From: Agelas oroides
Taxonomy: Eukaryota > Porifera > Demospongiae > Agelasida > Agelasidae
Assembly (NCBI GenBank): GCA_949130485.1
Contig: OX422186.1
Coordinates: forward strand, 4,745,792 to 4,809,791
Direction: 5' to 3'
Length of the DNA: 64,000 nucleotides
Part shown: positions 60,101-64,000 of the stretch, in pieces
Layout: each line of letters opens with the position of its first letter
Position numbering within the stretch: position 1 is the first letter of the stretch
Program-made: the position numbers and the translations under genes
Notes under the pieces: generated by a model
Databases searched by the model: none
What the model saw: the letters and a program-made list of their open reading frames with translations, nothing else
Told to the model about the DNA's origin: nothing

Positions 60101-63100
60101 GGCTAAACTCATCAAGTGTTGCTTATTTCGTCCAGTAACACATGTACCCCACAAATAACATGAAGCTCTAGCAGGTGTCTTTTGTTTAAAAGCATGTGAT
60201 ACATAATGTTCTGTGTTTGACTAATGTTTGCTCCATCGTACTTACAGCAGCTACCTCACTACAAAGATATCAGAAGCCATATGCAGGGGTGGTGGTGTTC
60301 TGTTTACCCTGTGCACTGGAGGGTGGGATGAACATTGATGATACAACTACCTTTAGAGTAAGTGTTAGGCTGATCTTCCTATAGTAGCTATGAAGTAGGT
60401 GGTGTTAACAATTAACTTCTGTTATTACTTTAAATGTCACTTGTTATATAGTAACACTTAACTTTTGGCTTAAAGGTTGATCAAATGATTGCATATGCAT
60501 TGGGTGAGATGGTTAAGCCAGTGGATAAGGGAGAAGACGGGAGTGAAGAACTGAGAATGAACATTAACTGCTATGAAATTGTCACTGCCTGGGTACACCC
60601 AAGGTGAGGGAGAATTTCCTTGAGACAAAAATCTTATTTTGTATGGTTAGTAATTGTAACCATTAGCAGTTATAGTGGATAATTTACACTTACTGTTCTT
60701 TTGAGTTCAATTTTATAGCAATAACTGGAAAGTTGGTAGATGTGTTTTCACTCTGTGACGAATGCCATTTAAATTCTAAATAGGTATCGCTCACTGAATC
60801 TAGGTGTACAGATGTACCTTGAAATAGTGCAGCATGGTGAGTCAACAAGTTTCATGTTCATGCAGTGATAAGTGTGCATGGTGTGATGTGATGTGGGTCT
60901 TGAGTGATGCTTTATGGTTCTAGCCTTATTTCCTGAGTCTTGGTGCAGTTGTACTGGTATGTGTCTTAGTAAGCAAAAAGACCTTAATACTTCCTGCAGC
61001 AGAATGGGAGACCAGAGGTGTTTCAAATTAGGAATGGCATTGTGTCAATAGCTTAATTGAATGTACCTTCCAATTAGCAACCTTAACATAGGCGTAGGAA
61101 GCAAATTGGAAGTGTAGAGGCACAGAGAAAAATTTGCAGAAATTAAAAAAAAAGTGCACACCTTTAGGTAGCCTTTTTGTGTACACTCTTTGCTGTTGCC
61201 CGCGTACATCAAATATTTATATCTACCCATGTTCCCAGGCCTTTCCACCATCCAGGGTTTTATTGCTTGCAGTAGTGGTCAATGCTCATTTGACAAAGTG
61301 CATTAGCCTTGTGCCAAGGCCATCCCACCACTTTACAGTTAATTAATTAAGTTAATTAACCCTTTAAACCCTAAATTTTTCATTTGAGACTGATCGATTA
61401 CTTTTAGCATATACATGTCTTCAACGTACCATGTTTCATTTCTGTCCGAGCCCAGAACTGAACCCAAGTGCACTGGCAGCTACAATACACATACTCATGA
61501 CCTTAACCATACCTACTCATTAGCAAACTTGCAATAGTCCGCATTCACAGCCAGCAAACACCCGTTCTGAGCCCAAACTCCCTTCACTACTAGAAATGAA
61601 GCCCCCACAAGGTGAGAGTAGCATTTTCTCACCACATTTGTGAAACCAAGGCAAGAATTGGCCCACCCAGTCCCAACCAAGGCATTTCTATATACAGCCT
61701 GCCACAACAGCCACCATGTGCATGTCACCCTGCAGGTGACTCCACTCACTTCCCCCTCCCCCACCATTTCTGCTTAGCAGAACCCCACAGAGACAATCTT
61801 TTCTGTGCATTGCACAGTATGATGTAACCAAAAGTGCACTATCTGGGTTTAAAGGGTTAATTAATGGGAAGTATACACAGTCATGTATCTGCATAATGAG
61901 ACTGCTGAATTGAAGAGACTGCTGAGCCATAAACATTAAATTTAAGAGCTAAAAGTGTGGCGGCCAATGCCGCTACAGCTGCTACTGTTCCTATGCCACT
62001 GCTTAGGTACTACATGTGGCTGTATTACTTTCAGTAGGTACTGTGCCAAGCAAAGTCCACTAGCTGGAATGCATGAAGGTGTGATTAAACTTGTACTCAG
62101 ATCAGTTGAGTGACTGGCTAGCAGATACCAAGGGGTAGTCACTTATATGTCCCGTGTAGAAGCATTTGCGACCGGGATCAAAACTGAATCAAGCGATCAA
62201 AGCCCTTTCGGGGGGGCGATCAAGGGATCAAGGTGACCTCCAAACTACTAAAAATCAACAATCAAGAGCGCACGGCTGCAATTTGACCTTTGACCCTTGA
62301 AAATCAAGCGATCAAGAGCCTCTGGAGGGGACGATCAAGCAATCAAGCACACTTTTTGCCGATCAAAAAATATGATCGCGGTCACAAACGCTTCTACAGG
62401 CGACATATAAGTGACTACCCCTTGGATACCCTATTAGTACTGTTACAATAAATACCACAGACTCACTCACTGCATGTACCTGCAATGACCAGCAGCCATC
62501 ATTATCATAATCACTCAGCTCCTGCCAGGCTGGTGATGTGTGACATGTTGCAAGGGAGTATTCAGAGGATTATCACCAGCAACTGGCTGCTGAGGTTACT
62601 TGATAGGCTTCGGATTTCAAGGCTGGTGATACAAAGGAGACAGCAATCCTACTTGGTTACTACCCAAGTAAGTTCGTATGTACCATACGCCATTGGCTAG
62701 TAATTCGCAGATCAACTGTGTACAAACATTTTGCAAAGAATGTTGATGTTGCAGTTCAACATTGGAAAGGTACACCCACTCCTTGCCACTTGGACCGGTG
62801 AAGTGATGGCAATTAACCTCTGGTCACTGAGGCATGAAAAACATCGGTGGTCTGAGACAAATCCCTGAAACCTGCAAAAATTTTGCCCTAGTTATGCTGC
62901 TAACATGTATTATCCTCCTGGAGTGAGCTCCTGATGAGTGAGTCAAAGGGTGATTTGCTCATATAAGTATCATCAAACTTATACAATATAGCCGACCAGG
63001 TAGCTGGCACTCATCAAGACTAAAGCTGAATGGTTCTGTTTGCCGCCTGCATGGTATAAACTTACCTCTGGTATCTGTAAGATACCTCAAGTATGGCCTG

Positions 63101-63574
63101 TGCAGTGACAAGCCCAACTGCTCACACACAGATAGCTGAGGGTGGCTCAGTTAGGTCTAAGCTACCTCCAGCAGGCTGTACATGCATGACAAGCTGAACT
63201 GCTCATGAACACAGCTGGAACTCAGGCCCTGCTTGAGTGCTTATGCAAGAGATTCAGCGAACCACATCTCCCTAAATAAGGCTGCTACTTGCTCAGGCTT
63301 ACCCCACAATGGTGAAGCATCTACCTGATCAGTTCTGTGTGTTCTGTTTACTATTATGTGTTATGTTGTCCATATCTCCCATATCCATATCCAGACTGGC
63401 CACACAGAACAGTTTGAGCAGATAGTATTAAATGTGCGTCCTCTGAAGATGGCTGTATGGGTTCATCACTCAGCAAAGTGGGTCAGGACTAATCTCCATG
63501 TTGTGTCGATTGCAGCACTGACCACAGCAACAGTTGCAGTTGCAGTGTATAACCTACCAAAACTGCTCAAGTAG
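20616..63574 (+). CDS. Large 49-exon gene, 1,727-aa helical protein with GNAT-like C-terminus and membrane anchor; family not recognised
   Basis: The gene was reconstructed from splice signals and reading phase. All 48 junctions agree in phase, and the exons sum to 5,184 nt, a multiple of three ending in TAG. Exon lists are in the segment entries below. Residues 1-600 look alpha-helical and HEAT-like. A Pro-run lies near 620, an acidic coiled-coil at about 846-864, and a charged helix at 1106-1148. Next comes a Cys-rich beta-like region (1149-1240). The GNAT-like block is at about 1560-1665, and a hydrophobic C-terminal segment at about 1704-1722 is followed by Lys. Such a tail would anchor the protein with its bulk in the cytosol. 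Ends are AATAAA at 63621 or 63751. The start is the least certain part. I do not recognise the family and give it no name. Confidence 0.7.
21350..21690 (-). mobile_element. Second Penelope-like retroelement 3' end (in intron 3)
   Basis: The minus-strand 79-aa frame includes HSINWTEVCILDSHPSLQQR, then TLESLHI and PINRDLGQLPSVY, the conserved order (H.I(D/N)W...(V)LD..P...R...E(S/A).HI...NRD.G.LP..Y) of the retroelement C-terminus past GIY-YIG. Just downstream, ACCACCATATGGTGGT (21379-21394) with CTTCGACC and TTCTTCAGTGGCAAA is the usual terminal stem. The 5' part is absent. It lies antisense inside the large gene. Confidence 0.65.
21691..22214. other. Intron 3 remainder, nothing recognised
   Basis: Only unremarkable AT-rich sequence. 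A 72-aa frame at 21939 has no splice support. Confidence 0.4.
22215..24470 (+). CDS. Large gene, exons 4-7 (residues 68-216)
   Basis: The exons are 22215-22343, 23642-23727, 24170-24344 and 24412-24470. The segments HGTMLLVMEPIRG, TCCAWCIIDLRVAERLGHLV and LELQQMLTEVESLCLNAKEL are amphipathic helices of HEAT-repeat character. Intron 6 is only 67 nt. The acceptors TTTCAG and TTCTCTAG are good. No catalytic motif is visible. Confidence 0.7.
22344..23641. other. Intron 4, nothing recognised
   Basis: 1.3 kb of AT-rich sequence without domain-bearing frames, inverted repeats or arrays that I could find. Confidence 0.4.
24948..26669 (+). CDS. Large gene, exons 8-10 (residues 217-332)
   Basis: The exons are 24948-25074, 25343-25417 and 26526-26669. 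The exon 8 donor (ACA|GTACTT) is weak but is the only phase-consistent one before an in-frame stop. Exon 10 encodes an acidic linker (ESESQMVDDEGGSTEM) and then the helix LVGDLFTALAAAMIK. Either AG of the pair at 26519 and 26525 could be the acceptor; only 26525 keeps phase. Confidence 0.6.
25418..26525. other. Intron 9, with a Penelope-type terminal motif
   Basis: Positions 25968-26005 contain CGACCACGGTTTCGGCCTGATTGGGCCTCGTCAGGTGCA. This has the form of the terminal stem used by Penelope-like elements (…TTTCG..CTGATTGGGCC…GTCAGG). No coding remnant is attached. The rest is ordinary intron with an ATTTATTT run at 26084. Confidence 0.4.
26670..27499. other. Intron 10, nothing recognised
   Basis: AT-rich intron without repeats or exons that I can support. 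Confidence 0.4.
27500..29284 (+). CDS. Large gene, exons 11-13 (residues 333-481)
   Basis: The exons are 27500-27671, 28268-28469 and 29210-29284. The helical segments include CKLLGLAEVMLATKSLREAL, FFVELLEFVMSLVEQGEPP, KLLEYGCLAVYSQH and LRFLIDVFHLFPPIDEV. Donors and acceptors are near consensus. A 450-bp MITE occupies intron 12. Confidence 0.75.
28562..29015. mobile_element. About 450-bp MITE with (TACYG)TAGTCTC ends in intron 12
   Basis: The ends are TACTGTAGTCTCACAAAAGA and its near complement TCTTTCGCGAGACTACCGTA, followed inward by GCGCCCAC/ATGGGCGC. The right end (28940-29015) is closely related to 53416-53505. Because TIR pairing continues outside TAGTCTC (TACYG), and no 9-bp duplication flanks it, I treat it as a separate family from the TAGTC...GACTA elements. 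Confidence 0.65.
29677..30183. mobile_element. MITE with 17-bp internal tandem repeats in intron 13
   Basis: The ends TACCGTACTTCTTTGAATAG and (complement of) GATCGAAGAAATATGGTA are inverted. The left part is a 17-bp array (29694-29850, about nine units of GAATAGTCACTGCCCTT with CTT/CTG/CTC variation). The related words GCCCTCGAATAGTAGCTGCACAG recur at 29837 and 30110. Confidence 0.7.
30414..31164 (+). CDS. Large gene, exons 14-16 (residues 482-614)
   Basis: The exons are 30414-30514, 30590-30783 and 31061-31164. The helix ANALHLEAMHVSRLILEDLL is followed by an acidic, low-complexity loop (VSGEENVLELPMLKDDSNGT), then RKTRLQILLQLFQLACAM and a basic end (RFNKKKLSK). Introns 14 and 15 are 75 and 277 nt. 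Confidence 0.75.
31165..34253. other. Intron 16 (3.1 kb) with a TTAGGG array
   Basis: Apart from the telomere-like array at 31724-31766, I see no supported exon or element. The minus-strand 97-aa (32848) and 73-aa (33388) frames have no domain. Confidence 0.45.
31724..31766. repeat. Interstitial TTAGGG-type repeat
   Basis: Seven GGGTTAGG/GGGCTAGG units, the metazoan telomere repeat with C-for-T variants. It is 5' of CTTATGAATATTTAATAAG, a phrase that recurs beside the other array at 50.96-51.1 kb. Confidence 0.9.
34254..35561 (+). CDS. Large gene, exons 17-20 (residues 615-726)
   Basis: The exons are 34254-34317, 34389-34481, 34560-34638 and 35462-35561. A flexible FGEDPPPPPG linker precedes helices LALQVLDLSILSVENGVAS, LSDEEKLELTIDILKITQG and NGIDLLSDLLPTSSSGDEL. 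Introns 17 and 18 are 71 and 78 nt, and intron 19 is 823 nt. Confidence 0.75.
34639..35461. other. Intron 19, nothing recognised
   Basis: The 165-aa minus-strand frame 34413-34910 overlaps exons 18-19 of the large gene in antisense and has biased composition. I regard it as a shadow. Confidence 0.4.
35962..37097 (+). CDS. Large gene, exons 21-24 (residues 727-883)
   Basis: The exons are 35962-36031, 36252-36344, 36676-36804 and 36919-37097. The sequence VFRVCREQLKDEHYAPLRQF, ending in QLLALCE, leads to LLIAAMDVEKPQRSL and the acidic coiled-coil VEEEEEDIMQQKRELEMAV. The exon 24 acceptor is at 36918 (TATGACAG). The nearer GATTGCAG at 36932 would break phase. Confidence 0.75.
37535..38304 (+). 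CDS. Large gene, exons 25-28 (residues 884-1041)
   Basis: The exons are 37535-37594, 37658-37729, 37877-37958 and 38047-38304. The segments are helical (DVWESISTQLSQIALFRTLF, DMMQLLALCATRIAHMQ, ALEDRMRMLDCYLDAIP). Exon 28 is the longest exon of the gene (258 nt). Introns 25 and 27 are 63 and 88 nt. Confidence 0.8.
38591..40520 (+). CDS. Large gene, exons 29-32 (residues 1042-1148)
   Basis: The exons are 38591-38710, 38946-39017, 40114-40191 and 40470-40520. NMRQTLLACYTEFADILKQL is a clear helix. Exons 31-32 form a charged helix (AVRAIDQRLGRAKEGHFYER, then KEDEIEADFEKQ) that probably separates the helical N-terminal half from the C-terminal half. Confidence 0.75.
39185..39300 (+). repeat. Possible tRNA-derived SINE fragment in intron 30
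   Basis: AGTGGCTCAATCATAAGAG resembles a pol III A box region, and CCTGGGTTCAATTTTCAGC, about 50 nt on, resembles a B box (GGTTCRA). A T-run (39275-39280) follows. Spacing fits a tRNA-derived promoter. No cloverleaf with intact stems can be drawn, so it is not a tRNA gene. Confidence 0.35.
39301..40113. other. Rest of intron 30, nothing recognised
   Basis: No supported exon, repeat array or inverted structure. Confidence 0.35.
41038..41996 (+). CDS. Large gene, exons 33-37 (residues 1149-1276)
   Basis: The exons are 41038-41105, 41466-41532, 41589-41679, 41768-41820 and 41890-41996. This part is richer in beta-type residues and Cys (CARCCGSQIIGCYALTGEHC), followed by DGAIASVYDESGLEIENLEV and WISLFIAMLKEPAVVPAIII. 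I cannot match it to a domain. All four internal junctions are strong GT/AG pairs in consistent phase. Confidence 0.75.
42168..42452 (+). other. Open frame in intron 37, not placed
   Basis: This is a 94-aa frame (VHDDIIFITEGRGKVCNVIL...LKSLTEKL) in the same strand as the large gene. It is preceded by TGATGCAG and could join exon 37 only if that exon read through its consensus donor to 42011. The direct junction from exon 37 to exon 38 needs no such change, so I prefer to treat this as intronic, an alternative exon at most. Confidence 0.25.
42884..44373. repeat. Long inverted repeat: duplicated 3' end of a Cys-rich gene
   Basis: Arm 42884-43368 (485 bp) and arm 43903-44373 (471 bp) are inverted copies at roughly 95% or better, around a 534-bp spacer. 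Both arms contain the coding end RCTCKKHNVKCSPACGNCRG and then SGCT followed by an acidic tail (plus strand in the right arm, minus strand in the left). Outside the coding end the arms share 3' flanking sequence. Transcribed as part of the intron, it would form a hairpin of about 0.47 kb. Confidence 0.85.
43190..43933 (-). pseudogene. Repetitive-gene C-terminus (G.DTTS...WGW...Cys-rich tail), frameshifted
   Basis: Reading the minus strand and allowing frame changes gives, in order: LKVWNIKAVKEQLGPEICSN, LLHAVLGYDTTSHLYGIGKG, AGEQALVILYNE, WGWKKSDGKLMPILTDLPSA, PDELL, CNCHTDC and CTCKKHNVKCSPACGNCRG. This series (HA..G.DTTS..(F/Y)G.GK, WGW, L.P...D..AP..LL, then paired Cys clusters ending C..C.G..C) is one that I know as a multi-copy, transposon-associated invertebrate protein without assigned function. 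At least three frameshifts or stops show that it is dead. Confidence 0.6.
45225..45540. repeat. TGTC/TGCC compound microsatellite
   Basis: CTGTCTGCCTG, TTGTCTGTATGTTGTCTGTC and CTTGCTTCTCTGCC words recur with a higher-order period of roughly 60-65 bp (TGTATGTTGTCTGTCTGCTT at about 45271, 45331, 45396). It is open in four frames, giving Cys/Leu/Ser-rich pseudo-proteins that I reject as genes. Confidence 0.85.
46320..46815. repeat. Diverged direct repeats related to 48575-48850
   Basis: AGACAATCCTCCAAGGTCAG appears twice (46485, 46602), and GGAGCTTCTTTAGTTAATCA with GTCTCTTCTTCCAGAAGGCA appears twice (46540, 46767). A further copy is at 48655 (AATCAGTCTCTTCTTTAGAA). AACCAAATAAG/CACCAAATAGG TTTTCTTGAA links 46365 and 48625. 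Confidence 0.6.
47105..47290. mobile_element. Pogo/Tigger-like transposon end
   Basis: TACAGTGAAACCTCTCTTAA with ACGGACACCTC, and ATGCAGACACC, then ATAACAGACACTAAAATCTG are the word style of pogo-type Tc1/mariner ends (CAGTGAAACCTCT.TAA..GGACA). A second, diverged end, CAGTGGAACCTCTCTAAGGA, is at 47486. There is no transposase frame. Confidence 0.5.
48017..48125 (+). CDS. Large gene, exon 38 (residues 1277-1313)
   Basis: This single exon (PERIRLNMDMVLHPGFNL...) follows a 6.0-kb intron full of repeats and precedes a 6.9-kb intron containing another gene. Acceptor TGTGACAG and donor GTTTGT are acceptable, and phase agrees with exons 37 and 39. Confidence 0.65.
48205..49640. mobile_element. 1.4-kb foldback element with long diverged arms in intron 38
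   Basis: The left arm (48205-48540) and right arm (49215-49640) are inverted: TCTAATTACTGGATTGGATT and its counterpart AATCCAGTCCAGTGATTAGA, CCAATCGGAAGAGTGGAGAG and its counterpart with TGATTGGG, GCATGAACTGGCCATGGCCT and its counterpart. ACTGGATTG units repeat near the tips and again internally at 48905-48962, where a third copy in direct orientation starts. A G-run (49178-49196) lies in the middle. The left end overlaps the donor side of exon 38 by less than 100 bp. Confidence 0.7.
49640..49851 (+). promoter_or_regulatory. Promoter region of the nested secreted-protein gene
   Basis: About 200 bp immediately before the ATG are kept almost unchanged in the downstream copy (52930-53132): TTTGTGGACGGGCCAAATAA, GCTTCTGCACACCTGGTGCA, CTTCACTAAAACAACAGTAC and AGTTTAGCTCTCTGCATCTA. 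CAAATAAAT could serve as a TATA-like box about 125 bp upstream of the ATG. The function is inferred from position only. Confidence 0.4.
49852..50595 (+). CDS. Intronless secreted protein, 247 aa, unrecognised; nested in intron 38 of the large gene
   Basis: The start is clear: MQVIWVLIGLIVTNVAAQSC is a classic signal peptide, with a likely cut after VAA or AAQ. The mature part (about 229 residues) has FLDFSLSPP-like beta-rich segments, few Cys (CSANLNP near the start, RCFNAVRGG mid-protein) and potential N-glycosylation sites at NLT, NFT, NET and NGT. It ends at TGA with AATAAA 50 nt later (50645). The absence of introns contrasts with the 49-exon host gene. I do not recognise the family. A fibrous matrix or mucus component is possible, but nothing shows it. 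Confidence 0.8.
   Translation: MQVIWVLIGLIVTNVAAQSCSANLNPKAQIVLVTDRMVPLDVLGVSAVDTNLTFFREILEYDDDEIQQETENALQFFDERFGLDFSLSPPNELGLRFFQNAIFQPIRRSGGVSATFNRWLLTGNTRSRCFNAVRGGYFVNFTGEQLLKGTYGGEEGIEVTSSRSLQYDHLSISTARKDLVVIQRHTPIPNETGRIGLFVLFYELSHPTLVQGSQQGFFQTELVNGTDILRLSGSAVLTFPPNAYGFN
50645..50650 (+). terminator. Poly(A) signal of the nested secreted-protein gene
   Basis: AATAAA 50 nt after the stop codon. Confidence 0.6.
50940..51060. repeat. Degenerate CCCTAA-type interstitial repeats
   Basis: CTAGCCCTAGCCCTAACCCTA at 50968-50988, then AACCCTAAAATCCCTAACC and AATCTCCCTAACCCTAAA. Further single CCCTAACCCTGA-like units lie at 52578-52600. The orientation is opposite to the array at 31.7 kb. Confidence 0.8.
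51060..51640. repeat. Diverged repeats with TATTAATGAGTTG phrases
   Basis: TATGAATATTAATGAGTTGGC (51113) and CATGCATATTAATAAGTTGAA (51471), plus ATGAATC(T/C)AATTAA phrases at 51058, 51352 and 51414, suggest an old tandem or dispersed satellite of irregular period. No gene. Confidence 0.4.
51647..52674. mobile_element. 1.0-kb TTAA-flanked element with GGTGGC ends
   Basis: TTAA|GGTGGCAGGG at the left (51647) and CCCCGCCACC|TTAA at the right (52671) are inverted. TTAA target sites are typical of piggyBac and Kolobok superfamilies (family knowledge). The interior has no transposase; the 87-aa and 84-aa minus-strand frames contain no domain. Only about 10 bp of the ends pair, so the call rests on the ends alone. 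Confidence 0.5.
52798..53206 (+). repeat. Partial duplicate of 49485-49927 (foldback end, promoter, signal peptide)
   Basis: The copy runs at roughly 90% identity from TTGCTGGTACAAACATGTGA through the promoter to TGTTCAGCAAACC(T/C)TAACC, then stops abruptly. The piece expected just upstream (ACATTGTATAATAGGCCATT) is found at about 50897, so 1.87 kb of telomere-like and TTAA-element sequence appears to separate the two parts of the copy. Confidence 0.8.
53133..53297 (+). pseudogene. Truncated copy of the secreted-protein gene
   Basis: The ATG and signal peptide are kept with a 4-codon deletion (MKVIWVLIVTNVAAQSCSAN), so a secretion signal is probably still encoded. After LN the sequence leaves homology and the frame runs 33 unrelated codons to TAG. 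It is a 5' duplicate without the mature protein. It could still be transcribed, since the promoter-proximal 200 bp are present. Confidence 0.7.
53416..53505. mobile_element. Solo end of the 28562-29015 MITE family
   Basis: AAAGAGTGCCCACCCCACTC, GGACTTGTAAGGTGCTCCAC, CCATGGGCACTCTTTTGCGA and GACTACGGTA match 28940-29015 in order. The two inverted GCGCCC-type words make it a short hairpin of its own. Confidence 0.65.
53506..54722. other. Part of intron 38, nothing recognised
   Basis: Only a CTATGACTGCCCC(A/G)CTCCT direct repeat (54465-54510) stands out. The frames at 53906-54142 have no domain. Confidence 0.4.
54723..55073. repeat. 48-bp minisatellite ending in the exon 39 splice acceptor
   Basis: About seven units containing GTTGTTTCAATCACACTGTA, ATGTAAAC(T/C)TCTGATGCTT and AAATTGTTT. 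The last unit runs into AAATTGTTTGTTCTTTCTTACAG, the acceptor itself. In the other units the corresponding words are AAATTGTTTGTTGTTTCAATCAC, that is, a mutated acceptor lacking the AG. The 16-aa periodic minus-strand frame is an artefact of the 3n unit length. Confidence 0.9.
55074..59303 (+). CDS. Large gene, exons 39-44 (residues 1314-1521)
   Basis: The exons are 55074-55144, 57038-57155, 57441-57611, 58148-58201, 58306-58418 and 59206-59303. The segments include LAGLIFEVVMQELLEDHWLK, FLGKVISQYISECVQSGERR, PPTKEKIVLHLLEYIDHGII and LNQCSVVVPLLSLPDSLQEE. The exon 39 acceptor is fed by a 48-bp minisatellite that resembles it. Phases agree throughout. Confidence 0.75.
55145..57037. other. Intron 39, contains the 30-bp satellite
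   Basis: Outside the satellite I see no exon or element. Confidence 0.5.
55655..56494. repeat. 30-bp tandem repeat, 28 units
   Basis: The unit is AAACAAGCAAGTAAGGAAAC followed by AAACATACAC. Nearly all units are identical except a CAAAC/CATAC switch in units 7, 8, 11, 17, 18 and 27, one GGGAAC (unit 24) and one GTACGG (unit 28). No unit carries a stop in five of the six frames, so frames of up to 361 codons appear on both strands. I do not regard them as genes. Confidence 0.95.
57612..58147. other. Intron 41, nothing recognised
   Basis: AAACTCTTGTC...GTTTAATAAACTCTTGTC near 57895-57920 is a small inverted/direct motif (ACAAGAGTTTATGTTTAATAAACTCTTGT hairpin). No exon. Confidence 0.35.
58419..59205. 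other. Intron 43, nothing recognised
   Basis: AT-rich intron without supported features. Confidence 0.4.
59463..59572. repeat. 18-bp tandem repeat in intron 44
   Basis: Units of TTCCCAGGCTCTGCAGTC, five copies, bounded on both sides by TTCCCACGTGC. Open in several frames because 18 is a multiple of three. Confidence 0.85.
60248..60836 (+). CDS. Large gene, exons 45-47 (residues 1522-1618), start of GNAT-like block
   Basis: The exons are 60248-60357, 60476-60603 and 60784-60836. YAGVVVFCLPCALEGGMNID looks like a beta strand pair. CYEIVTAWVHPRYRSLNLGV followed by QMYLEIVQH has the layout of GNAT motif A: a strand ending in V(H)P.YR, then a turn with G, then a helix. In classical GNATs the turn is (Q/R)xxGx(G/A). 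Here it is RSLNLG, so acyl-CoA binding is plausible but unproven. The exon 45 acceptor could be 3 nt further downstream. Confidence 0.65.
61355..61860. mobile_element. About 0.5-kb MITE with CCCTTTAAACCC ends and TTAA flanks
   Basis: TTAATTAA|CCCTTTAAACCC at the left and GGGTTTAAAGGG|TTAATTAA at the right. The flanks fit a TTAA target duplication. The interior shares words with the 12.1-12.5 kb relic. No coding capacity. Confidence 0.7.
62130..62423. mobile_element. GATCAA-rich MITE with AAGGGGTAGTCACTTATATG ends
   Basis: The left and right 55 bp are inverted copies (AAGGGGTAGTCACTTATATG; AGAAGC(A/G)TTTG(C/T)GACCG(G/C)GATCA). The interior is made of GATCAAG/AATCAAGCGATCAA words, with CCTTTCGGGGGGGCGATCAA and TCTGGAGGGGACGATCAA as internal near-repeats. 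It is a relative of 7685-7848. Confidence 0.8.
62519..63574 (+). CDS. Large gene, exons 48-49 (residues 1619-1727), C-terminal anchor
   Basis: The exons are 62519-62667 and 63395-63574 (TAG at 63572). Exon 48 (LVMCDMLQGSIQRIITSNWL) would be strand 5 and the following helix of the GNAT-like fold, ending in a basic stretch. Exon 49 ends with HVVSIAALTTATVAVAVYNL and then PKLLK, a hydrophobic helix of about 19 residues five residues from the end. This is typical of tail-anchored proteins of the ER or mitochondrial outer membrane. The exon 49 acceptor at 63394 is chosen for its pyrimidine tract; 63412 is an alternative in the same frame. Confidence 0.7.
62668..63394. other. Intron 48, nothing recognised
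   Basis: CAAGCCCAACTGCTCA/CAAGCTGAACTGCTCA (63108, 63189) is a weak direct repeat. TTCAACATTGGAAAG at 62755-62769 could be a 15-nt in-phase microexon, but nothing else supports it. Confidence 0.35.
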
Positions 63575-64000
63575 CGGATGTTGGCCTGTGAACAGAAATG
63601 ACTTGTACACTGTTTTTCTTAATAAACACAGTTTAGCAAGTGGATTGCATAGTTATCTAGCTTCTTTGCAGAGTAACTGTTATACTATTATAGAATTACG
63701 TATGATGATTGTTCAGATAAATTTAATGTACAGTGCATGTAGTATTTTGCAATAAACTAATCTATAATAAAAAAACATGACTTACTCTAGCATTGTCTGT
63801 GCTGACATTATAGCTACTTTCTGGATCTCTGTGATAATCATCATTGCTATGGACGCTCTTGTGGATACCAGCTTGCAACTGGTTCATTTTATCCAGCCTT
63901 GTTCCAATTAGGCCTCTCCCAAGTAGCATCTGGGAGTGGCCTGGGAATGAGACTAGAGTTTATAAACCTTTGTTCTACGTTTTCTTGCTGTGATACATGT
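63575..64000 (+). other. 3' flank of the large gene
   Basis: AATAAA signals at 63621 and 63751. Beyond them, 63905-63956 has a GGCCTCTCCCA...TGGGAGTGGCCTGGGAATGAGACTAG hairpin, which resembles a right end of the TAGTCTC-type elements. Confidence 0.5.
63621..63626 (+). terminator. Proximal poly(A) signal of the large gene
   Basis: AATAAA 47 nt after the TAG stop. A second AATAAA at 63751 may give a longer 3' end. Confidence 0.55.

Larger units (their letters stand above)
60837..62518. other. Intron 47 with two MITEs
   Basis: Contains the elements at 61355-61860 and 62130-62423. Elsewhere no exon is supported. Confidence 0.45.

Overview
This window is metazoan nuclear DNA. It is AT-rich, its genes are split into many small exons with GT/AG introns, and it is crowded with foldback and miniature transposons. 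DIRS-type and Penelope-like retroelement relics and TTAGGG-type interstitial repeats point to a marine invertebrate. A sponge is my best guess, but that is inference and nothing in the window proves it.

Region by region. 1-20.2 kb is a transposon graveyard with no complete host gene. It holds a 4.7-kb foldback element with about 0.7-kb inverted arms (361-5091), itself containing smaller inverted-repeat elements and one exon-like fragment. A nested MITE pair follows at 7.6-8.0 kb. A 1-kb foldback (9491-10501) carries a broken Ulp1-like protease/PHD-finger gene. A Penelope-like 3' end lies at 11.2-11.65 kb. A decayed minus-strand DIRS-type retrotransposon (about 14.1-19.56 kb) still shows the A1-ORFs-B1-A2-B2 split-direct-repeat layout, and its repeats have been hit by two further foldback elements.

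20.6-63.6 kb is dominated by one plus-strand gene. I reconstructed it by hand as 49 exons whose splice phases all agree and which sum to exactly 5,184 nt (1,727 residues plus stop). I do not recognise the family. Most of it looks alpha-helical. Its C-terminal part looks like a GNAT acyltransferase fold and is followed by a C-terminal membrane anchor. Its introns hold most of the other features: a 0.47-kb-arm inverted duplication of a cysteine-rich gene end (42.9-44.4 kb), a second long inverted repeat (48.2-49.6 kb), telomere-like arrays and a TTAA-flanked element (51.6-52.7 kb), a 48-bp minisatellite running into a splice acceptor (54.7-55.07 kb), and an 840-bp, 30-bp-unit satellite (55.65-56.5 kb).

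A compact intronless gene for a 247-aa secreted protein sits inside the 6.9-kb intron 38 in the same orientation. A partial copy (promoter plus signal peptide only) lies 3.3 kb downstream in the same intron. The most coherent new signal is a transposon family with TAGTC...GACTA ends and 9-bp target duplications. It is seen at four independent sites, one of them only 53 bp long and almost entirely palindromic.
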